Shown: one piece after another, positions 17,699 through 30,522 of the stretch
Position numbering within the stretch: the first letter of the stretch is position 1
Layout: every line of letters begins with the position of its first letter
DNA from: Homalodisca vitripennis
Lineage: Eukaryota; Arthropoda; Insecta; Hemiptera; Cicadellidae
Reading direction: 5' to 3'
Length of the DNA stretch: 64,000 bases
Assembly: GCF_021130785.1 (NCBI RefSeq)
Contig: NC_060213.1
Coordinates: 95,410,501 to 95,474,500, forward strand
Program-made: the position numbers and the translations under genes
The notes under the pieces: generated by a model
Databases searched by the model: none
The model's input: the letters and a program-made list of their open reading frames with translations, nothing else
Told to the model about the DNA's origin: nothing

Positions 17699-17800
17699 AT
17701 AGTGTGTGTGTTTATTTATTACCTCGTTGTTATATTATTTATTTGTCTATGTGTGTTATATTTATTTTTATATTTCCTGCTGTTAAATGTTTAATGTTCG

Positions 17801-20550
17801 TTTCCTTAATATAGTAAGAATAGAAAGATTTTATGTATAATCAATCGAAAGTACATTAGTCAAATAAGGCAATTTGTATTGGTAAGGTTAAGTCACGTGG
17901 TTAGCAGACGGCACGGAGTGAGCAGTCTATAAAGTAGAATTTGGGCTCTAGCTTATAAACATTTTTTTCTATTATTGCGCTGCTATACTAATGGAAAAAG
18001 TGGCAGTGTATATTCCTAGAATGTAGATTGTTGTAAAACCGTATTTTTGTGGAGGAATAAACTCATTATTTCATTAATAACTTTCTAATTTGTAAATTGT
18101 ATTAATCTAAAATAAAATTTACCGATTACCTAAAAAGTTATTTCCAGGAAATCTGAAGTCTAAGAAAATAAAAATACTGTTTTAAACATTAGTTATTTAT
18201 TATTGATATGATACTTAGATCAAATGTATAATTTTTAAATTATTTTTACGTTTTAATTTATATACGGACTGAGCTATTAGCCTTATAACGGTTTATTTTC
18301 AAATTTTGTTTAAAAAAACGCTATATGACGTATAATAAATAATAATAATAATAACTAAATTACTTTTATGTTTTTAAATACTTTATGAATCACAAAATCG
18401 TTCTGAGTCATAGAAATTACTTGTTCTGTCAAGACTTGAACCCGGATCTTTCACTTGCTTTAGATTTTCGCCTAATGAATATTAAATTAACTTCGATATT
18501 AACTAAAAATAGTAGTCTGGTTGAACTAAACTAAATGCTTTGTTTAGCAAAGCCATATAGATTTTACAACTAGGTATAATTTTTCTTTTAAAACTTCACA
18601 ATGCACATTCTTGAGCGCCAAGAACAACTGAATGTTTCTACTTGAATTCCTCTCCTTGGATCTGGAATATTGTTTTAATGAAAACATTAGCCTCGAGTCT
18701 TGGTATGTCCCTTAAGTTTATTAACATCATATCACAATTTTCAGTTTCTAATCACACTTCTTAGACTGTAAATTTAAATCTCAAACCAATGACTAATGTA
18801 ACAATCTTGCTATTTTTCACTTAAATATATCTACTATAGTATTATAACCTAAATCATCAAACATCCGATATTCATTGCCTTATGTTTTTTCAGAGGATAC
18901 AATATAGGATAGTACGATAAAATAATCATTACGACGAACACTCCTGTCTTACATGGCTGAGTTAAATACACACTTCCAGTACAAGTGGGGTGGTGTCCGT
19001 TAGACAGATTGGCCTGTCTTAGCCTCGAAACCAAAGTTTGTGACCTGAGTCCGGATGTATCACTTTTACCAGCCTTTGTGGTCATCAGCATGGGGTGTAA
19101 TTGACTTAAAGGGAAGTAGTTTGTGTGGAAGATTATTTGGAACGCTTTGTTATTTTAACAAACAAAAGATTTGGTCACTAGGACTATTTTGTTTTTAAAT
19201 AAGGCAGTCAGTAATTCACTTCCGGTATAAGTAATGTCCTATCAAAGTGTTATGTATAATTTTTAATTATTAGCACCTACAATAGTTACAGTGTGAAAAG
19301 TCTTAAATTAGAGGGAAAAGGTTGTATAAAAACATTTGAAAGGATTTAAAATATACATAGGCGAGATTTAATTAATTATGTCCAACAAACATTTTAATAA
19401 TAACTGGTGAAACCATAAGATTAAATCCAATGATTGTCGAAAGTTTGTACTGAGTTGTCTGATGTTATTTTTATTTATATTATAAGCACTTTGTGCCAAT
19501 TGTAAATGTAATTAAAAATAACAATATATTTTTTTCACAAGTTAATTTTAAGACTGATTTATATGACTGCACATGTAGCTATAAAGTAGATAAGCTGTGT
19601 ATGATAATTCCTGGAACCATGTTTGTGACAACGTGATTCCAGACGTTCCGCTTCGAGGACGATGAACTGGAGCTAAACTCTACATTTACATTGAATCAAT
19701 CCTTTCCACCACAGCTACGTTATTCGTAGAAAACCAGAAAAATGAAACCTATGCTCACTAGGTAGATAATGAACCTACATGAGGTGTTAACATTGTGGAG
19801 GTGGGACTCTGTTATCGCTACTGGGCTTCTGCCTCAGGTCAGTTCTTGCTGAGAGTTTTTAAGAGAATATGTAAAAGAGTAATGGTATATATATACACAC
19901 CTAAAACAAATATTAGCTCCAAATTTACTACTGAATAACATATACAGTGATAACCCCTATAAACTATTAAATCTTTATCTTTTCTATTTTTCAAAAAGTA
20001 CGTCACGCCACGTGCCTCGTAACAAGCTTCACTGAGGATTCATTCATAATTGTTTATGTCTAATGCTCACTTAGTTCTAAAAGTTTGGCTAAATGTTTCA
20101 ATGGCACATGTTAAAATTTCACACTATTAGACTCAGTTTGCTTTCATATTTATTTATCCTGGAATTTTCTCGTTTTCGTCATGGTTACAATTAGAATAAT
20201 GTGAACACGTTTGCTAGCGTTTAACTATATCCCATTGAGTAGCGTGCACTATCATAGAACTCCATTTTGTATATAGAGAAATGAAAGTTCATGCAAAATT
20301 TAGAGTCTGTAATCAGTCCATCTTAGAAATATTGTTCGGACACACATATAAACAGACATGTAATAATACGAGCTTATTGAATGAAAGGATTCGATAACCA
20401 ATATAACTTTTTTTATAAATTTAGTGTTTTTATACACGTACAACTCATACTATTGGGTTTTGTCAAATACATCTCGTTGAAGCAACACAGATAAATGAAG
20501 TAAATTATTTTATAAAACCAAGTCTTTCGAAACGTTATATCTGGTCGTTG
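17801..20550. other. AT-rich non-coding stretch with a possible SINE relic at 18421-18490
   Basis: No gene is supported. Around 18421-18490, a CTTGAACCCGGATCT string followed by TCACTTGC resembles the B-box side of the tRNA-like SINE units at 59.9-60.5 kb, suggesting a decayed monomer. A GC-richer patch at 18950-19080 has no recognised motif. Confidence 0.35.
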
Positions 20551-20555
20551 AATGG

Positions 20556-20780
20556 AACGAGAGGGAAGTACACAAACCCCTCTTTGTTGAAGTGAATGTT
20601 ACAGCGTCTCGTGAATGTAGGGGTAAATATCGCCTAAACTTCTCTCAAAGCATGTAAGTGGATTTTAGTGCCAACAGTCGCCCTTACAGACGCGATAAAG
20701 CACATTGAAGCAGACCGAGCCCTTGTTAAGGTTCCAGTGCTTTTCGCTTAGCAGTTACATGCTAAACGCCATGAGCGAAA
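20556..20780 (+). repeat. Interspersed repeat family A, copy 1
   Basis: This copy shares a series of blocks with 23618-23845 and 50806-51030: GTACACAAACC, GAATGTTAC, AAGTGGAT then TTAG, AGTCGCCCTTA, GATAAAGCACATTGAAG and CCTTGTTAAG. Order and spacing agree over about 220 bp. The class is unknown; a short non-autonomous element is likely. Confidence 0.7.
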
Positions 20781-23617
20781 GGGTTTACCCAGTAAAATAT
20801 AAGGGTCATAAAGGTTTTAGTTATCTTGAAATTACTGTATTTTACAGTATAATCAGTAAAAATAATAGTGTCAATCCTTGGTATTTGATTTGTTTGTGAA
20901 TAAGGAATTTTACATTTATATACTTAACTTTGTAAAACGGTGAGTTGAAATAAATGTCAAAGTCGTTTAGATCATTATGTAAAAGTAATCGTGAAGCTAT
21001 ACAAATATTATTGGAGCATGTAGAATGTTTGAAATGTGTTCCGAGAATATTAGGGTAAAAATATTGAAAAATTAGAACAAGGAGAAAAACTTGGGTAAGA
21101 ACGTTAAATATGAATGAAAGCCTAGTATTTGAAATTTTTACAAAACTGCTTGGATGACTTAGAATAGAATGCAATTAGATATCTCCCTATGGCTTGTTTC
21201 GTAAGGGGAATTTGCACAAATAGCAAAGGTTACGTTAAAGAAAAATGTTTTTAAATGGTTTATAAACCACAAGGTATTCAGGCTTTAATCCCTGGTACTC
21301 ATTGTGATTTAGAAATTTCAGACCTACTTCAACAAACTCCCTTTGAAGTTTTTATTGTTACATCTTTCTCTACCAATTCCTTTGCATACTAATCAATGAT
21401 ATAGAGCAAACTCATGGATAGTTAGATTTCGTAGTAGGGCTCTGAAGATTGGAGCTGTCGCCCATTATAAACCACTGGCGGGCATTGCTTCTTCTAAGAA
21501 CATCTTTCAATATAATTTCGAGGGTATACTAACTACTCCTATTTTGTCAGAGTACTTTTGCTACCTTTTTTCTCTGCAGTATAATAAGCGGTCACAACGA
21601 CAATAACGTTGGTTCAAAAATAATCTAGCGAATATAAAAACATTTTCCTATAAATGAGAGGATATTGCGGTAATAGGTAACCACTGAATAACCCCTTACT
21701 AACACTAATACGTTATAAACCACCCATGGGCCCATCGATTGTGATAGCGGCCGCTTTTTATACCACAAACATATTTTTTTACCTATGCAATATTAGTTTT
21801 CTTTTTCTTTCCTTATTTTCTGCACATTATCCACAGATGTAGAAACTATAATCCAAACCTGCCAATCAAAGAACTTATGGCCAGCTGAGTGCGGTGAGAG
21901 TTGGCGGTAACTAGCCAAGTCCTTTCTTTTCAAATTTTTACAGGAAAAGAAGGATTCGTTGGAATTATCATGATCAGATTTCCTGTATGGGTACTCTAAG
22001 TTCCTGAACTAACTGAGGTATTGAGGTGCACGTATCACCGTCCCTGCACCGCTCACGTACGAAAGTCTCCATCAGCTTCCTTGTTCACCAACCTCTGTCT
22101 TTTGTTGTTACTTCTCTTGTCAAACCTGCATGGGGTAAGCCTTTATTAGTCCTCTTTCTTCTAAATTGTAGGAAATTCATTCACACAACCACCACTATTA
22201 CTAGTTTGTGAACCCTCCGAAAAGATATTGGTAAACACATTTCTTCAAGTAACGATCTTGGCATACAGCATCCACAAAAAAATATGAATAACTAATAATA
22301 CAAACTATATATTTAAAGGGCTAAAAATCAATACCATTCCAGTTCAATTATTTTACAATGCTCTTGTCAAACACTACAAATATGTAAATTGATTTGATAG
22401 GTTAGTTCTGGAGTAGAAATTACAAACACACTGTATCACATTTGGTATAATTTATTCTTATTGATCACCCAAAGGAACATTCGCAGAGCTAAACGCTCTT
22501 ATTTACCCATGAGAAATAAAGTTGTATGTTATATTCTTAATGCATCAATTTCATAATTCACTTAGTACGTATATCGAAGCAGCCAGCAATATTGAGGAGT
22601 GGAATTCAAAAGCTAAACTGACTAGAATATCATGAACAATTATACCGCGCTACATAGTTTTAGAGTTAGTAATCTATTGGGTTACTAGAAGCAATTTCCT
22701 AAAGGAAATGTAAGTTTAATTAGGAGCAGTTCAAGCTCACTGACAAAGCTGTACTCTGAGTTGTTCGACTCATTTGATTCCCATGGGAAAACAGCAAACT
22801 TCTCTGCTGTAACAAATGTTCGTTTTGTGAAGACAGATAGGATAATCAGTTAAGTGAAACATATATTTACTTCACGTATTTTCCATATTCGTTTCACCTT
22901 AATATTGTAAATAATCAGTTCCTTATTTAATTTCATTTTAAAAATCGCAATCGCTTTTATTGGGTGTTTAAAAAGTAATTGAAGAATATGTTTAAAGTTG
23001 TAAGTAGAAGCAAAATGAGTTAACCTTTTTACAAGTTTTGTACGTTATACTTGAGGTTTTTGATGCTAGGAGTCTCTCCAGCATCCTAAAATAATATCAG
23101 AAACGGAGGAAAGGATGTTATGAGAAGGAAAATGATTTTTATGAATACATTTATACAAAGGCATCTCTCTTCAGGTCCAGGTTGGATGACGGCTTTCATA
23201 ACAAATAGACTCGATTTGTCGTTTTGTAAAAATATTTATGATAAGTATGAAAATATGCTATCCAAATGATCAATGTTCTTATTCTCTCCTGAATAATGGT
23301 ACTTCATCTCCTCCGTTTTACTGGATGGAGAGTATATAAATAGTCAAAAATTAAACTCACCAATGCTGTTGGATTTTCTTATTAAACGGTAATTGTAATC
23401 GGCGTTAAATAAACACCGATTTATAGTGTAACAGTATGGTAAAATTAAAATTTTTCTTTATTAATAACAATTAAAACACCTATGTTCTGTCTTTTATTCA
23501 TTAAGAGTTGCTTTGTGAACAGAGCTAGCATTCGACAGAACAGAATAAATTTCCATTAAAATTGACTTCATTAAGAACATTTTCTTGATAATCATTAAAA
23601 CAAACCATCGAATAGAT
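20781..23617. other. Non-coding stretch
   Basis: No coding segment is supported. A dense cluster of palindromic restriction sites sits at 21724-21754. The stretch 21870-22210 is less AT-rich and holds a 61-codon open frame with no family I recognise. Confidence 0.35.
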
Positions 23618-23845
23618 CAATCTAGGAGACAGTACACAAACCTCCCTCTGTTCTAGTCAATGTTACGCACTTCCCTTTGTTCTCTGCAAACCAAGTATCG
23701 TATAAATATATCTTTAGATCCCTTAAGTGGATGTTAGCGCCAAAAGTCACCCTTATAGGTTGAAGAGGCGATAAAGCACATTATGTGAAGTAATCTAAAC
23801 CTTGTTAAGACCCAAGTACTTCTTATATTACACTTGTTCTTGGTT
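23618..23845 (+). repeat. Interspersed repeat family A, copy 2
   Basis: Matches copies 1 and 3 in the GTACACAAACCTCC, TAAGTGGATGTTAGC, AGTCACCCTTA and GATAAAGCACATT blocks, but has an insertion of about 20 bp in the middle. The ends are approximate. Confidence 0.65.
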
Positions 23846-26800
23846 AAGACTTCGAGAGACGGTGTTCGACAGATAATATGAAGTTAAGACGAGTTCGTCA
23901 TTTCTTGTAATTACCGTTCCCAGCAATGTAAATACTTGCAATGTAATGACTTGCAAGTGTTGCATTGCAAGTCGTGTGTATGTATGGTACTCATATATGG
24001 GGAACTTACATATGTATTGGTATATTTATGTTAAACAGTGACTTTAAATAATTATTAATTTACTATTGCGACTAAAAAGTGAAAGAGAGGAAACGTCTAC
24101 TCATAAATTAAATTAAATTACATTTATTCAATTAATTTATAAATATTATATAACCTATAAAAACCTATTAGAAGTTATAATGGACGAGGTTTAGCCGGCA
24201 TCTCTTGTTCGAATAGACAGCTTATAAGATGTAATGCGCAAGTTTACTGACCTATTGTTTAGTAAACAGACTGGCCTGTGAATAATGGATTCTACGGTAA
24301 AGATATAGTATGAACATTCGTATTAGTTTATGAACACATTAATAGCTTACAGATGTAATATTGAAAAAATCTTTTATCATCTGTAATATATTATGTTATG
24401 TACATTATGGGATTATTATTGGTATTTTAAAAAGATATTTATACAAATATATTTAGGATGTGTCATCATCATTTTCAACCAATAATTTTAGAATTATATT
24501 AAGTATATAAGTAAAGTTCTTTTTACAATATTTAAAGAAGTAATAAAATATTTTGGTATGTTCTTACCAATATACCGTACAAAAATACTCGCTAATTAAA
24601 AACTATACTTCCTTACCGTTTATCACGATTTTATTTCTAAGATTATTTCCAAAACATGAAATAAATTTTTATCAAAAGATAGAGGCATCGTCACTTTAAA
24701 ACTATTAATATAAAGAGAAATGCCTGAAATTAACATTGGCTGGTTTGAGTGAAAGTTAACAGGATTAGTTTATACTTGAATACATGTACAACCTTTAACA
24801 ACCTTCTTGCACTTTTCTGTACTATGTTAAAAATTTACTCGATTTGTGTTATTTGATATTTATTAAGGCATTTATTATTTACATTTAACTAAACCTATTA
24901 CTTTATTACAGGTCTTTATATACAATATGGTTGTAAGATTGTAAATGAGTTAGCAGGAACTATAACATATTTTAGATTTAATGTACTTATATTTACTCAA
25001 AATATACATACATAGACTATTAATAATAACTGCTCCTCAGTTCATAAGAAATTTAACACAGCTGTTAGTGTGAAACAACACTAGTTCGTAGTACTACCCG
25101 ATTCAGTTGGTGGCTATCTTGATTTCTGCTCCATAACAACAATGTTTAACATTTTAACAGCTTTATTTGTAATCGTAGAATCATCGAGGGTGTGTATGTG
25201 TGTTTATTTTTGAAGGGAAGAAGGTGAAAGATTTTACACTTACATTATTATAATAACTAAAACCTCAAAATTTATACTTTCAAAATATATTTGTACACGC
25301 TTATATCTCCTAATTTAATCAACCAGTAATTGAGAGGTTATGGCGTTGCGGGTTATACAAAAGGAAAAAGTTGATATTTTTTATCTTTCCATATCCTGAG
25401 CATGTTCACTTCCACTTATCCTACTCACAGATTAATTTCCTCAACAATAGTTACACAGTCCCTTTTGACTTCCCAGCTATTTCTGGATGGACATCGACGG
25501 CTTCTGGAGAGAACATATATCTATTAGCCAGTAATTTAGAACTTTGTGAGTTTTCCGTGGCGGCTCCCGCCTCTACGATTATGCAAATGTTGGCATCGTT
25601 ATTTCATCTATGCAGCTGGACCTCAGTGAACTTTGCACCGGTAAGTCATCCGGCACTCCTGTAAAGCATTGTGAGCATGGCTTTTGGTTCTGTGCTATCA
25701 GTCATTATTTGTAATTGTTGTGAGGCTTGATAAATACCGTTGGAATACTGATGGCGTTCGAGTATAATATTGGTAAGCCAGCTTGGATTCCTAGTGTCAC
25801 TATTAAGTTGGGCTGCGATCGTGTATAAGCTGAGTGTTCTCTATGCTTGTTCCAATGAGCAGGAGAGTGCAATAAGGACGTGGAGCTTGGTCCAGCATAC
25901 ATCACCTCCATTAGAACATCAACTCTCATTGGAACAGTCCCCTTTCTTTTAAAAAAAAGGTCCATCAAAGAACGTTCGGTAGTATTGGAAACATTGGTTA
26001 CAAATATGTAACTTACATATGTCAATAAGTCGAATTGTACAATCCTCCCCATTTATAAGTCGGTTATAAATATAAAAATACCACATAGTTATTGTTAGTT
26101 TCGTTATTTTTTAAAATATTTAATTATTTTCAAATCCAGAATAATGTATTAAAACAATACCACGTTCTACAACATAACGTAATTCTTGCGTAAGCAACTT
26201 ATCATAGAACTTGGCAACAACACATCTCGACTGATATACTTAGTAGATAAGATAAGTCATAAGCACTATCAAGTAGATTGTTCCGGCAAATTTAAACGTA
26301 TCATTTATAGTTATTCAAGAGATGAATTCAGATAAATGGAGGATTCAAAGACGTATCGGCCTCTTTCAAAATAAATATATCACTTTTCTGAAGTGTTCTT
26401 TTTGAGATTTCCAAAATGCACAGTCATGTTTTATAAAACATTTTATTTAACTATTAATCCTCAATAATAACATTTTAGTATGCAAAATTTTTACTCTGAT
26501 TCATATATCATCATAAAAGCAAACATTTGAAGGGTTTATGGCATACTATGAGGCAGCTCTGATATCAAAGTCCTTGTCTTTGTCCGTTCAAGTCTTCCTT
26601 CTCGACAAGATTGACCCATTCACGACATTTCAATTACTCAAAGTCCCTGAACTTTGAAACGTAGTAATGTATGTAGAATCATTTTGTCGCTTAAGGAAAT
26701 CAGAATTAAATTAATAAATTAGAAATTCACAAGTTTTTGGTTTGATGTATCACTTTCTTGTCATAAACTGCGATTCTTAATGTATTTGTGAATTTAAAAA

Positions 26801-27840
26801 GGTAAGTACACCTTTCACCATCTCTAGCTGAGCGAATAGATACATCTCTACAAATGAAGAAAATCTGTGCACTACTAATTATTAGGGTTATCATCAAATA
26901 TCAAGTAACAAAACATTAAATGGTAACTGAAGACTGCGGCACAGGGTTTGGAGTTGAAAAGTTTATTTGTTAATTGGTTGGATATAATAAAGATCATGCC
27001 ATTTATTGGGAGAAAAAACATAAACTTCAAACCCTAAGATGTCACACTCGTTTCCAAAATATGAATTAGGGATAAAAATAGGCCAAGAAAGGCAAATATT
27101 ATTGACCTTGTTAGATTTTATCAAGACATAATAGGACCAACTGTTTCATCTAATTATGATAAAAGTGAATATCCGACCTGCTGAAGAGATTACTAACAAT
27201 TAGAAATAACCACTGGATATCACACATCTACGTAGTTAACCCCCTAGCCCAGCCACTTACAAATGGTTGTAATCTTTATTTTACATTTGTTTAGACATTT
27301 GTAATGTTTGCTTCGATCTCCTACCGTTAGTTTTTGACGTAACATTTTCGGTGGATCCTCTTTACAGTAGACCATCGACCACTTAAATTCAAGACAATAT
27401 ATTAGGCCAATATTTTAGGCCATTCGATAGCTTCTTGTTAATACACTTTATTTTTGTCGGAGCCCACGTTTTTTAGGTTGTAGTCTAGTGTTGTCAGAAT
27501 ACGAGAAATTCCAAATTTTTTGGGTGGGTCAACTTCATGGTAGCAGCTCACCTATATGTCATTTCAGGCAAAACTACATGCCCACTTTTGTTTGGGCCTT
27601 AATATATCTTTTTATGATATTAAAGTGTTAATTTCATTGGCGAGCCAACATCCAGTAAAGTGTCTTATTATTAAAAGACGTCGGAAATTACAAAATAAAC
27701 ATAAACTAACGAAAAGCTAACAAGTAGCATGCATTTTGATTCGCGGTTATGTAATGGGTAGGCTTTTGTGAAGTTGGTCTACCCAAAATGTTACGTGAGA
27801 AACTAATGAAAGAAGGACGCTAAAAATAACAACAACAAAA
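23846..27840. other. Non-coding stretch with an unassigned semi-open region at 25370-26050
   Basis: Most is AT-rich with no motif. Between 25370 and 26050 both strands carry open frames of 60-115 codons and base composition is more balanced. I recognise no domain, no splice pattern ties the pieces together, and they may be a worn mobile element. I do not call a gene. Confidence 0.3.
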
Positions 27841-27847
27841 AAAATTA

Positions 27848-28665
27848 TGGTTGCCTGTAAAGTCGGTTTTACGGGCGAAGATTATACGTGACAACGTCTT
27901 TTTCTCGGTAGAATATTTATTGATATGAATATTATTAAATTGCACAATAGGAACAAGGAATTGAATGAAAATAAGAATTGCACAAATTTTTACTATAGAA
28001 ATATATTTTGTTTACTAAAACATTGTACATAATTTGAAATTAATTAAAATTTGTTATTGTAAATGGTAAAGTTGAATAAAACATTTACTAAAATTGGAAT
28101 TTGAAATTCTTGCTAAACACAGTTAAATTCTAACTCCGCGCGTGGTGATTGGTCGGTTTAGTTCGTTTGTTTGGTCGCACTGTTATGACAGGTTAGAGGT
28201 TATAATTTGTTATTTTAAATGTTTGACTAGCAATACGCGCTGTTTCTTCTCAATCGACTGAATTACGATTGATTGCAGAGTGATTTAAACTAATAATTTA
28301 CTTAACACTATCAACATTTGTCAATAGTATGACATAACCTATAAACTCAGTTTCTCAACTTTTGTGTCAATCTAACAATTAATCAATCAATCATAGTTTA
28401 CGATAATGAAATATCAGTGTACAATTATTTACCTTTATTGTTGTAGTTGTTGTAAATGACGAATCTAAGCACTCCACATTTTCACGAATAAACATAGTTA
28501 TCTGCTTTATCCCGTGCGGCGGACCCACAGTTATCTGCTTTATCCCGTGCGGCGGACCCACTGGACGGGCATCGTAACGTTACCGGGCGTTACACTTTTT
28601 CATGAGTGACTCCGAGCCGCAACCTAATTTAAGACGTTGTCACGTCAAAAAACGAGAAAGCACGA
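27848..28665. repeat. Possible mobile element bounded by an inverted 15-mer
   Basis: ACGTGACAACGTCTT at 27886-27900 recurs in inverted orientation at 28631-28645, about 730 bp away. GC-rich ends contrast with an AT-rich middle. A 33-bp unit (TTATCTGCTTTATCCCGTG onward) is duplicated in tandem at 28496-28561. The layout suggests a short non-autonomous element, but no target duplication was found. Confidence 0.4.
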
Positions 28666-29254
28666 TAACTTAAAGGTTCCAGGCAGTATTAAGTGGGTAG
28701 GTGATGTTTGGTGGAGTTAACTTAGAATTAATACAACGCATCTGTCTGGTCCACAATACAATTAAAAAAAGATTAAGTTATAAATTTCGAAATATGACTG
28801 ACGGAAGAAAGTGTTTTTAAATGTAGTAATAATATTGTAGCTACTTGTCTTGCGGCGAGTGCCGCTATAGATTTGAATTTGGCGCGCGTAATCCTTCAGT
28901 AGCCGCGAACGCGATTGCCAGCTGCGCCGACCTCTAGCTCTTAGCTTGAACAATAGGAGCCTCCTACCATCCGGAATTCTTCTGGACAGGTTCTGGTAGG
29001 ATGATTCCTGCTAGGTTAGCAGGCTGAGACCGGAGGTTGTGGGGGGAGTCGTTGTGCAGCGATCGGGTGGAGTCGACGGTAGAAGTGAGTGTACGTGGCC
29101 TGGGACTTGGTATAATTATTAGGGAAGCTTTCGGAACTATATCCAAATTATTAGTTAATATCTTTAGTCATCAAAGCTGGTTAGGCTTTGGATAGAGGGA
29201 ATCCATTTAATTTAAATTCACGCTTACTGTCCTATTTTTTAGTTTTATAATAAC
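28666..29254. other. Non-coding stretch left of the foldback element
   Basis: Moderately GC-rich around 28850-29120. The open frames on the minus strand have no recognisable motif. Confidence 0.35.
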
Positions 29255-29467
29255 AGCATTGATCTATTCATCGTTTTGTTGTAAACTCCTAATGTTCTTA
29301 TGTTGGGATACAAGAGTGACTGGCTCACTGGCAACACTGAGGACCTCCAGGGCTCCTTCAATTTTCTGCAGTAAGTGTAACTAGCATTGATCTATTCATC
29401 GTTTAGTTGTTACTTCCCAACTTGCTCATGATGGAGTACAAGAGTGATTGGCTAGTGAGCAAATGTT
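29255..29467 (+). repeat. Foldback left arm, outer part
   Basis: Holds two direct subrepeats beginning AGCATTGATCTATTCATCG, at 29255 and near 29383. It ends at the retrotransposon insertion point (GAGCAAATGTT, 29457-29467). Confidence 0.85.
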
Positions 29468-29471
29468 TTTT

Positions 29472-29526
<55 letters not shown>
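29466..29526 (-). repeat. Poly(A) tail of the inserted LINE (T-run on plus strand)
   Basis: A run of T with one A interruption, at the 3' end of the element next to its target duplication. Confidence 0.95.
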
Positions 29527-29529
<3 letters not shown>

Positions 29530-29602
29530 TTGGGGTATTGGGGCTGGATTCACAGATCCTCACAAACGTCAACCTGTAGCTTATTTGTGTGCCCCTTTGA
29601 TG

Positions 29603-30230
29603 TTAGAGGGGTAAGCCTATCTTTGTGCCCTTAATTAGGCTAAGAAGCTTTTCCCCGATACTAGCATCTGGTTCGTCGCCTGGTTGTTTATCACCGAAAA
29701 GAGCCCTTCTCCTTGCTCCCAGTATCTCACAGTCCAGTATAATGTGTTTTGCAGTCTCTTCAGACTTATTGCAGAGTCTGCACTCCAAGTCCTCATGTCG
29801 TAAACCTAGAGTGTTTAGGTGTTTCCTGAAGTGGCCGTGTCCAGTGATCAAGGCAATCACTTGCTTAAACCCGATCCCTGCCCAGCCCATCAGCCATCTG
29901 GTGAAGCCGGAGCTAGAATCAGCAAGCAGTCTTTTGCCGAGTGCTTGTCCCTTGGTGACTCTGCCACCGCAAGCGGTGTGTCTTCCTGGATCATTTGTTT
30001 ATACTTTGGTAAGCGGCTGACTTGCTTATACCACAACTCGGTTCTGGACCGGTGTATGGCATGCTTGCTCCGCTTTTGGCAAGCCTGTCGGCGCATTCGT
30101 TACCACCTATGCCTGTGTGGCCCGGTACCCAACCAAGACGCAACAAAGTTGCGTGATCCAAGCTTGCAGAGAGTGTTAAAGCACTCCCACACAAGCATGG
30201 ATGAGATGCTGTTGGAGTCAAGAGCTTTAA
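29603..30230 (-). pseudogene. LINE RNase H and C-terminal Cys/His tail
   Basis: VPGHTGIGGNECADRLAKSGA at 30140-30065 is the RNase H C-terminal motif. The following frame (29890-29603) carries GHFRKHLNTLG, CRLCNKSEETAKHIILDC with the Cys-x2-Cys...His...Cys finger usual after this domain. Frameshifts separate the two parts. Confidence 0.8.
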
Positions 30231-30522
30231 GAGCTGCCTGACTGTCTGACATTATACAGATGTACATTCCCCTGGTACCCTCTAGTGAGGCCTAGTTGGC
30301 ACAGCTAGGATACCATAGATTTTCGGCTTGAAATATGGAGCAGTTCCGACCCAAACTGCCGCAAAGGGCAGTTCTAGGGGATTGACTAAACACTCCATAT
30401 CCAGTTCTACCCTTAATAAGCGAGCCATCCGTGTACCAGACAAAAGCTCTTTCTTATTGTTGGGATGTTATCTTGCGATTTTCCACTCATCTCTGGAGTA
30501 GAAGTCAACAGAGAATGGCTTA

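Larger units (their letters stand above)
14835..17800 (+). mobile_element. Non-LTR retrotransposon (CR1/Jockey-like), internally deleted and broken
   Basis: ORF1, the endonuclease and the C-terminal tail of ORF2 are recognisable in order on the plus strand, but the RT core between about 17190 and 17340 is missing. ORF1 begins with a Cys/His PHD-like finger (14861). Its C-terminal domain near 15310-15640 reads VHRVPSYKKDREPSLIVQF and then LSAQKINKEFPARSLY. ORF2 follows from about 15950. Multiple frameshifts and stops make it inactive. I see no clear poly(A) tail or target duplication, so both ends are approximate. Confidence 0.8.

Noticed and set aside
25371..26052. Several 60-115-codon frames on both strands
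   Set aside because: There are no conserved motifs, splice structure or repeats to tie them together, and overlapping frames on both strands suggest chance or a worn element.
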